Assembly (NCBI GenBank): GCA_003510795.1
Contig: DOKP01000044.1
Span: 1 to 18,758, forward strand
Direction: 5' to 3'
Source: Candidatus Moraniibacteriota bacterium
GTDB taxonomy: Bacteria > Patescibacteriota > Minisyncoccia > Moranbacterales > UBA9337
Length of the DNA: 18,758 bases
Shown here: positions 14,398-18,758 of the stretch, piece after piece
Numbering within the stretch: the stretch's first letter is position 1
Layout: each line of letters opens with the position of its first letter
Program-made: the position numbers and the translations under genes
The notes under the pieces: model-generated
The model's database searches: none
What the model was told of the DNA's origin: nothing
The model's input: only the letters and a program-made list of their open reading frames with translations

Positions 14398-15123
14398 CTA
14401 AGAAGAAAGCTCTCCAAGTTTCTTGTCTAGAAATTCTAAATCTTCAGGGCTATTCCAACCCAGAGCTTTTTTCAATTCTTCTCGACTTGCACAAAAACTT
14501 AATGCTTTGGCAAGCGCTTTGTTATTACAGTTTGTTCCTTCAGTAATCCTTACCGCTTCTTCGAGATTCGGTGCTTCGTCTATCAACTGATTAATTTTAT
14601 CCTCATATAGATAATTCAACTCTTTGGAAACATTCCACATCGTTATAGTCTTTCTCAATTTATCGTAAGTTGAGCAGAAACTCAATACTTTTATAAATGC
14701 TTCTTTATAGTCTTCACTAGAAAACGTATTTTCAAAAGCACTCAGAGCCTCTTTGAGATTTGTAGCCTTGTGGATATTCTCAAAAGACAATTCAAGCCAT
14801 CTTTTTTCAGCAAAATCATTCAAACGGTAGCGTGAATCCTGTCCTCCACAAATAACTGAATGGTATTTTCGCACATCGCTTATCGTTGCACAAAATTCCT
14901 CCATTTTTCCCCAAGCATATCTTCTTGCTTGCGTACCTCGGGGCGCAGTTCGATAAGCCATCACAGCTTCCTGAAAATTAGTAGCCCGATCAGCTTCTTT
15001 GATGGAAATATCACTCCATTTCTGGCGAAGTTTTTCTTTTTCTTTTTTGACTCTCGCAATTAATTTTGAGTACTCAGCTTTTACCTTGGCGACTTCAGGA
15101 CTATATTTAGCTTTTTTGTGCAT
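14398..15123 (-). CDS. Helical protein with three degenerate ~65-75-residue repeats
   Basis: Start chosen at 15123: AAAGGAGG lies 6 nt before this ATG, whereas an upstream in-frame ATG (15156) has no such site. That gives 241 residues. Three repeats share the pattern A(T/P)N(F/L)xEA...A..K...FC.....(L/V)RK: ATNFQEA with FC at about 47-78, ATNLKEA with FC at about 120-150, and APNLEEA with FC at about 184-211. The FC followed by (A/S)(S/T) at each repeat end is striking. The N-terminus (HKKAKYSPEVAKVKAEYSKLIARVKKEKEKLRQKW) is a long basic helix, perhaps a coiled coil. Alpha-helical repeat proteins of this kind usually bind other proteins. I do not know this family. The promoter has a half-site shared with the two promoter blocks. 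Confidence 0.85.
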   Translation of the reverse strand: MHKKAKYSPEVAKVKAEYSKLIARVKKEKEKLRQKWSDISIKEADRATNFQEAVMAYRTAPRGTQARRYAWGKMEEFCATISDVRKYHSVICGGQDSRYRLNDFAEKRWLELSFENIHKATNLKEALSAFENTFSSEDYKEAFIKVLSFCSTYDKLRKTITMWNVSKELNYLYEDKINQLIDEAPNLEEAVRITEGTNCNNKALAKALSFCASREELKKALGWNSPEDLEFLDKKLGELSS

Positions 15124-15180
15124 AACTTCCTCCTTTATTATGTTTAAAAAGAACAATTAACTACTATTAGTTAACTCTTG

Positions 15181-15220
15181 ATATTACTCTTAATTGACCA
15201 ATATTTCAATACAATTGACC
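15181..15220 (-). promoter_or_regulatory. Promoter of the helical-repeat gene with operator-like repeats
   Basis: On the minus strand, TTGAAA (15209-15204), 17 nt, TAATAT (15186-15181). The -35 is part of ATTGTATTGA, the same half-site and register seen in both 56-bp promoter blocks. On the plus strand AATTGACC occurs twice, at 15192-15199 and 15213-15220, exactly 21 bp (two turns) apart: one in the spacer and one just upstream of the -35. Confidence 0.6.
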
Positions 15221-15279
15221 ATACTTTTACATAATATAGACTATTTTACGCCATTTTTAAGTTTTATTTTTCAATTTTA

Positions 15280-15308
15280 TTGACAATTATTTTAAATTAT
15301 GCTATCAT
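15280..15308 (+). promoter_or_regulatory. Promoter of the TrmB-like regulator gene
   Basis: TTGACA (15280-15285), 17 nt, TATCAT (15303-15308), with TGC before the -10 (extended -10). It predicts a leader of about 20 nt before the ATG at 15336. Confidence 0.7.
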
Positions 15309-15335
15309 TTAGCCATTATTCATTAACATAATTAT

Positions 15336-16091
15336 ATGACTCAAGATCCTATCTTATTAAAACTTTTAAAAGACGCCGGACTCGATGATAAAGAATCTCG
15401 CATTTATTTAGCTATGCTTTCTGTTGGACACACAACCGTGCAAGACATCGCCAAAATTTCTGAACTTAAACGCCCTATTATCTATGTGGTTTTAGAAGAT
15501 TTAATCAAAAAAGGTTTTGCCAACATTATTCCCAATAAAAAAATAAAAACTTATCAAGCCACTGATCCTGGAGCAATTTCCGCGCAGATGCAAACTACCG
15601 CTAAAAATTTCTCGGAAATGCTCCCTATCTTTAAAACTCTTTCCAACCAAAAAAGCCAGAAACCAAAAATTTCTTTCTTTGATACCAAGGAAGGCATCCA
15701 AAAAATATATGATGAAATAAATAGACAAAAATCTGCCGTGTTCATCGCTAGCAATGCGCGTCTTAATCATTACTTTCCAGGTGCATCTAAAGATTGGCAG
15801 AAAAGCTATAAAACTGGATACAATAAACTAATAAGCAGAACAATAGTTCCCCATCATCCTGATGATATAAAAATTGCCAAAGATTTTTTGCATGTAACGG
15901 ACAAAGTTCAAATTCGCACGCTTTCCGTATTTGATGAATGTAATATGGATATCGCAGTCTATGGGAATAAACTTGCTATAACAACATTTGAAGATGTGCC
16001 TTTTCTGGTGGTTATTGAATCCAAAGCAGTTCCGACATTCTTTCTTCCAATATTTGAAATTCTTTGGAAGAATGCAAAGAAAATAACTTAA
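15336..16091 (+). CDS. TrmB-like transcriptional regulator (winged helix)
   Basis: A 251-residue protein with an N-terminal winged helix at about 8-75 (GLDDKESRIYLAMLSVGHTTVQDIAKISELKRPIIYVVLEDLIKKGFANII), the hallmark of the TrmB family (sugar-responsive regulators in archaea, abundant in Patescibacteria). A probable dimerisation helix follows, and then a ligand-type domain of about 150 residues (KISFFDTKEGIQKIYDEINR onward), shorter than the full sugar-binding domain of archaeal TrmB. It is transcribed divergently from the helical-repeat gene, from a promoter in the shared region, and lies between two sites carrying ATTGTATTGA half-sites. It is a natural candidate to bind them. The effector and targets are unknown. 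Confidence 0.85.
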   Translation: MTQDPILLKLLKDAGLDDKESRIYLAMLSVGHTTVQDIAKISELKRPIIYVVLEDLIKKGFANIIPNKKIKTYQATDPGAISAQMQTTAKNFSEMLPIFKTLSNQKSQKPKISFFDTKEGIQKIYDEINRQKSAVFIASNARLNHYFPGASKDWQKSYKTGYNKLISRTIVPHHPDDIKIAKDFLHVTDKVQIRTLSVFDECNMDIAVYGNKLAITTFEDVPFLVVIESKAVPTFFLPIFEILWKNAKKIT

Positions 16092-16098
16092 GGGCAAC

Positions 16099-16124
16099 TG
16101 TGGAATAATTTTGCCACATTTTAT
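16099..16124 (+). terminator. Weak terminator after the TrmB-like gene
   Basis: TGTGG (16099-16103) pairs with CCACA (16114-16118) and is followed by TTTTAT, 8 bp after the stop. The stem is only 5 bp. Confidence 0.35.
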
Positions 16125-16146
16125 AATAACTGAAGATGAGCGATAG

Positions 16147-16202
16147 TTGTCATAATCATATTGTATTGATACAATTATCATAAGAAAGTTATAAACATTA
16201 TA
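16147..16202 (+). repeat. Promoter block, copy 2 (56-bp repeat, palindrome over -35)
   Basis: Second copy of the block at 12306-12361 (51 of 56 identical). The palindrome ATTGTATTGATACAAT is intact at 16160-16175. Promoter: TTGATA (16166-16171), 18 nt, TATAAA (16190-16195). The block ends 18 nt before the ATG at 16221; downstream of it the two leaders are unrelated. Confidence 0.85.
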
Positions 16203-16220
16203 CCAATCACAATAACAGTT

Positions 16221-16769
16221 ATGTCCAACAAATTCAAAAACATGTCTCGAGAAGAGATAGAAAGTTTTATAAACGAAGACCGTATCCGCCAAGAAGACGT
16301 GGCGGATTTAACCAAAGCGTTGCAAAAAATGGGACTTTCCAGTTCTATTACTTTTGTCGATGACCGAAATTCTATGGAAGGAAAAGCGGCGACGGAGTAT
16401 ATCCAAGCGCACCACAAAATCCCAGACGAATATTATACTGCCATGCCAGAGAATGAAATTGAATGGGCTAAGAAAATTATCTTTAGTGAGAAAGCTCTTA
16501 CTGAAGACAAGAAAAGAGCGTTGATTGTTTTGGCTCATGTTGGACGGACAGATGTTTATAAAATACTGAAAGAATATAAAGAAAGCTCCGGTCCAGATGC
16601 TGAACTCAAACTTTGGGCGGATATGGCCTCAAAAGAGTGTCAAAATTTTTTAAAAAGCGCCATCCTAGATGAACCATTTATTGATATCAAAAAGATGACG
16701 AAAATCGGCCGCAATGATCCGTGTCTTTGTAATAGCGGGAAAAAGTATAAGCGTTGCTGCGGTGCTTGA
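16221..16769 (+). CDS. SEC-C motif protein
   Basis: A 182-residue protein ending in the SEC-C zinc motif GRNDPCLCNSGKKYKRCCG (about 163-181), with the CxC...CC ligands C168, C170, C179 and C180. In SecA the motif binds SecB and ribosomes, but it also occurs on many unrelated proteins. Here the N-terminal part (about 160 residues) is helical: SREEIESFINEDRIRQEDVADLTKALQKMG, then repeats such as LTEDKKRALIVLAHVGRTDVYKILKEYKES that look like HEAT or similar helical repeats. This is not SecA: there is no DEAD motor. It has its own promoter block. Inferred role: adaptor, possibly at the ribosome or in protein quality control. Confidence 0.85.
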   Translation: MSNKFKNMSREEIESFINEDRIRQEDVADLTKALQKMGLSSSITFVDDRNSMEGKAATEYIQAHHKIPDEYYTAMPENEIEWAKKIIFSEKALTEDKKRALIVLAHVGRTDVYKILKEYKESSGPDAELKLWADMASKECQNFLKSAILDEPFIDIKKMTKIGRNDPCLCNSGKKYKRCCGA

Positions 16770-16852
16770 AATTCTGCGGTAAATAAAAAAATCAAACAAA
16801 TCATTTATTATATTTTAACTATTTGTCTAAAACGGTCCTTGTATTCTTAACC

Positions 16853-16879
16853 TTCAATTTTTATTATTTTTTCTTCCAT
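16853..16879 (-). pseudogene. Possible remnant of an rsgA 5' end
   Basis: Twenty-six of 27 bases match the rsgA start (5554-5580). Read on the minus strand it is ATG followed by codons for EEKIIKIE, where rsgA has EEKIITIE, then G and a TAA stop. The 15 bp upstream also match moderately (about 10 of 15). Nothing further of rsgA is visible downstream. It could be a decayed duplicate, or part of a shared gene-start motif. The match includes an A/T-rich run, which lowers its weight. Confidence 0.4.
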
Positions 16880-16911
16880 ATTGAATATATTAACATATAT
16901 AAAACAGAAAA

Positions 16912-16942
16912 CCCACCGAAGCGGAAGGTTTTCCGTGGTGGG
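16912..16942 (-). terminator. Terminator of the 17670/17338 operon
   Basis: CCCACC (16912-16917) pairs with GGTGGG (16937-16942). An internal loop separates it from an inner stem CGGAA/TTCCG closing GGTT. On the minus strand TTTTCTGTTTT follows. It lies 7 bp past the stop at 16949. Confidence 0.85.
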
Positions 16943-16948
16943 CTGGAT

Positions 16949-17338
16949 TTATCCATTTGGAGGTTTAGCACATAATGTAAAACCCTTCCCCCATACTAAA
17001 TCAAGTTTTACAGAGAGTTCATGTCTCAAATACGGTCCTTCTAAATCCAGAAGTTGAGAAAGAGCGACCTTATCCTCATCGGATATTTTAGCGCGAAACT
17101 CACCACCTACCGATGAACCATAAATTCCATAACTCGGATTGGCCTCCTTTAGTGTAATTCCACCGTGCTTGAAGACTATTTCATTCCCTTCAAAAACTAC
17201 ATCAGCTTTACCTAGAGATTGAGCCGTTATAAAGGAAATACAGAAGCCTTCAGCATCTGTATCTCCGATACCCTTGATAGTAAAGCCAGTAATAACGCCA
17301 GCGCCATTTTTTTCAACATCAAATTTAATATTATTCAT
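16949..17338 (-). CDS. Hypothetical protein (129 aa)
   Basis: Not recognised. The protein seems strand-rich (VITGFTIKGIGD, ADVVFEGNEIVFKHGGITL, RHELSVKLDLVWGKGFTLCA), perhaps a small beta-sandwich or barrel, with no signal peptide. It follows the Cys-rich gene by 23 bp. AGGGAG lies about 11 nt before the ATG, a little far for a good Shine-Dalgarno site, so coupling to the upstream gene is possible. The pair ends in a solid terminator. Confidence 0.7.
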   Translation of the reverse strand: MNNIKFDVEKNGAGVITGFTIKGIGDTDAEGFCISFITAQSLGKADVVFEGNEIVFKHGGITLKEANPSYGIYGSSVGGEFRAKISDEDKVALSQLLDLEGPYLRHELSVKLDLVWGKGFTLCAKPPNG

Positions 17339-17361
17339 GATTAGCTCGCTCCCTAAATATT

Positions 17362-17670
17362 TTATCTATGTGGAAGACCAATACAGGCATCCTCATTTTC
17401 GAACCACCCTTTATCACCCAGGCAATCACAAAGACAATAAAATAAATTTTCATCCTCCGAAGTCGTAAACACAACGTCCAACTCGTAGGGATTTGCCGAA
17501 GACAATTTCGGTAAAATATTCTCAACATAAACGTACCATGCTTGACCAGGATAAAGTTCGATACAAGCTCTCTCGCAAACTACTGAGTCTTTATTCCAAC
17601 AGTTAACTTTTGAAAATCTTATTCCGCAACAATCAACAATGACGATTTTCTCTGTTTGTTTAAATAACAT
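17362..17670 (-). CDS. Small cysteine-rich hypothetical protein
   Basis: Start chosen at 17670, where AAGGGGG lies a few nt before the ATG; the frame is open upstream to 17703, but that start has no site. The 102 residues contain nine Cys, several in pairs: VDCCG, VNCWNK, VVCERAC, LFYCLCDCLG and DACIG. The spacing fits neither a zinc ribbon nor a classical ferredoxin. With no signal peptide the protein should stay in the cytoplasm, so metal binding is more likely than disulfides. I do not recognise the family. Expression may be governed by the unusual repeat-rich region at 17809-17874. Confidence 0.7.
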   Translation of the reverse strand: MLFKQTEKIVIVDCCGIRFSKVNCWNKDSVVCERACIELYPGQAWYVYVENILPKLSSANPYELDVVFTTSEDENLFYCLCDCLGDKGWFENEDACIGLPHR

Positions 17671-17808
17671 GTTTCCCCCTTGAATATACAATTTTTTATA
17701 CACTTCTCCTCACCATTTCCAGCTATCTCATTGAAATTGTAAATCCTGTGCTCAAACCCTCCATAGAAAATTATTGATGTTTTTAACCCTATTCTCCTAG
17801 CAAAATAA

Positions 17809-17874
17809 AAAAGAGCTAATTAAAAAAGCATACCGCATTAATAGCTCTTTTGTCAATGTACACCTAGCTCTTTT
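17809..17874 (-). promoter_or_regulatory. Hairpin with T-run plus third arm: candidate attenuator, sRNA end or operator
   Basis: TAGCTCTTTT occurs at 17842-17851 and 17865-17874 (23 bp apart), and its inverse AAAAGAGCTA at 17809-17818. The first pair forms a stem extended by TTAA/TTAAT past a one-base bulge. On the minus strand it is followed by TTTTTTATTTT, as in a terminator. No minus-strand gene ends here; the Cys-rich gene starts about 140 nt downstream. The outer arm could pair with the same partner, giving two exclusive folds. Confidence 0.5.
17827..17856 (-). promoter_or_regulatory. Possible promoter of the Cys-rich gene pair
   Basis: On the minus strand, TTGACA (17856-17851), 18 nt, TATGCT (17832-17827). 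It lies inside the inverted repeat, so either the repeat is an operator over this promoter or the promoter call is wrong and the repeat acts in RNA. Confidence 0.4.
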
Positions 17875-18042
17875 ATCTTTGCCTTCACTTTGCTTTCAGG
17901 TGTTTACTAATTTTACATAAGGTGCTATATTTCCAACAGTATTGTAGCATCTCTCTATTATTTTTTAGATTTATTCTGCAATGCAATATTAATAAAATAA
18001 ACTATCTAAAAATAAAAAACGTTCTTTAAAAGGAGACTTCTG

Positions 18043-18708
18043 ATGAACAAACATGCGGCTAAACTCGACAAAAGAGAATTATTGCTAGTCATTGGAAAAT
18101 TATCAGGTGAAATAGAGCGGACAGTTGATGCCCTAGAGAAAGTGCTACCTCTGCTGCAATCACTCTATTTTCATACTATGTGCGTTGCACAGATAAAAGA
18201 AGCCCGAAAAACTTGGGAAAAATTAATCCGCTTTATTTGGCTAGCGGCTAACTGGAAGCTTCACTCAATGCCTGAGATAGAGGAGGAAATTTCCGAGATT
18301 TCCGTTTTGAAATTTTTGGAAGTCATCTATCTTTTCGAACAAGAGGTGGATCAAGGAATTAAAGACTTAGAGTCAACAGCTGAATGGCTTATAGAAAATG
18401 ATAATAATGATATAAAATATCCATTAGCAGGCGACGAGATTCTAAAATCCATGCGAGCGGCTATTTTTAAGAACAACCAAGATGAACCTACTGATTATCT
18501 GAGCTATACAGAAATGACTGGTTATTCATCTGAAGCACTAAAAATAGCCTATGAATGTTTAACTCAAGCAAATGAATCTGAAAATAATTTGCGCGAGTTC
18601 ATCTATTTCATAGAGTTAGCAATTAAAATCGAGAATGCTGACATCGAGCTACAACCACCCTCACCAAAAACAGAACTGCCATTATTCAAATTCTGTCCTG
18701 CCAGCTGA
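18043..18708 (+). CDS. Hypothetical helical protein (221 aa)
   Basis: Not recognised. AAAGGAGA lies 6 nt before the ATG, which fixes the start. The protein is predicted to be almost wholly helical and acidic: KRELLLVIGKLSGEIERTVDALEKVLPLLQSLYF, then IEEEISEISVLKFLEVIYLFEQEVDQGIKDLESTAEWLIEN, then further helices to about 200, and a Pro-rich tail (PPSPKTELPLFKF). There is no signal peptide or membrane helix; the hydrophobic stretches are amphipathic. A helical bundle that binds a partner is the most one can say. A GC-rich hairpin begins 25 bp after the stop and is cut by the window edge. Confidence 0.75.
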   Translation: MNKHAAKLDKRELLLVIGKLSGEIERTVDALEKVLPLLQSLYFHTMCVAQIKEARKTWEKLIRFIWLAANWKLHSMPEIEEEISEISVLKFLEVIYLFEQEVDQGIKDLESTAEWLIENDNNDIKYPLAGDEILKSMRAAIFKNNQDEPTDYLSYTEMTGYSSEALKIAYECLTQANESENNLREFIYFIELAIKIENADIELQPPSPKTELPLFKFCPAS

Positions 18709-18733
18709 ATTATCTCAACCGCAACCTTTCACC

Positions 18734-18758
18734 CAGCCGTAGTCATTGACCGCGGCTG
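18734..18758 (+). terminator. Possible terminator at the window edge (incomplete)
   Basis: CAGCCG (18734-18739) and CGGCTG (18753-18758) can form a stem 25 bp after the last gene. The sequence stops at the end of the second arm, so a T-run cannot be seen. Confidence 0.4.

Larger units (their letters stand above)
17671..18042. other. Intergenic region, 372 bp, divergent, rich in inverted repeats
   Basis: No ORF is supported here. It separates the minus-strand Cys-rich pair from the plus-strand helical gene. It contains a long hairpin (17809-17851), a further repeat arm (17865-17874), a possible minus-strand promoter (17827-17856) and a 7-bp hairpin with one G-T pair (GGTGCTA at 17921-17927 with TAGCATC at 17945-17951). 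The last 100 bp before 18043 are AT-rich and contain no convincing promoter. Confidence 0.6.

Noticed and set aside
16221..16769. SecA fragment
   Set aside because: Only the C-terminal SEC-C motif is shared; the rest is helical and lacks any motor motif.
1..18758. Alternative genetic code (TGA as Gly), as in Gracilibacteria
   Set aside because: TGA works as a stop in the ATPase and other genes, and reading frames are intact under the standard code.

Overview
The window looks like part of a low-GC bacterial genome from the Candidate Phyla Radiation (Patescibacteria, perhaps Parcubacteria). This is an inference from several things: the AT-rich sequence, the standard genetic code (TGA ends the ATPase gene), the many genes without a Shine-Dalgarno site, the high share of small unrecognised proteins, and a TrmB-type regulator. 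I see no rRNA, tRNA, CRISPR array, transposase or integrase. Eighteen protein genes are supported. Several promoters match the sigma-70 consensus closely.

Left part (1-5600, all minus strand). An AAA ATPase overlaps a 78-residue partner by ATGA and resembles a two-gene defence module, with its own promoter and terminator. Next come a GNAT acetyltransferase, a two-gene operon of small unknown proteins (one with zinc-ribbon cysteines), an unknown 262-residue protein, and the ribosome-assembly GTPase RsgA.

Centre (5640-12300). This is the most striking region. A plus-strand operon encodes a short nucleotide-sugar dehydrogenase, then a 938-residue fusion of a processive family-2 glycosyltransferase (Alg8/hyaluronan-synthase type) with a parallel beta-helix carrying the DPHD motif of AlgG mannuronan C5-epimerases, then a membrane-anchored beta-propeller whose gene overlaps the fusion gene. 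A convergent gene encodes an anchored beta-helix protein that could be a polysaccharide lyase. Together they suggest a compact locus for making, epimerising and possibly trimming an alginate-like uronate polymer, with synthase and epimerase joined in one chain.

Right part (12300-18758). A plus-strand operon of unknown genes ends with a CcbP-like calcium-binding protein. It is followed by a minus-strand gene for a helical-repeat protein, a TrmB-like regulator, a SEC-C motif protein, a minus-strand pair of small unknown proteins (one Cys-rich), and a helical protein near the right edge. The unknown operon and the SEC-C gene share a 56-bp near-identical promoter block with a palindrome over the -35 box. 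A related half-site sits over the -35 box of the helical-repeat gene, so these genes may form a small regulon, with the TrmB-like protein as a possible regulator.
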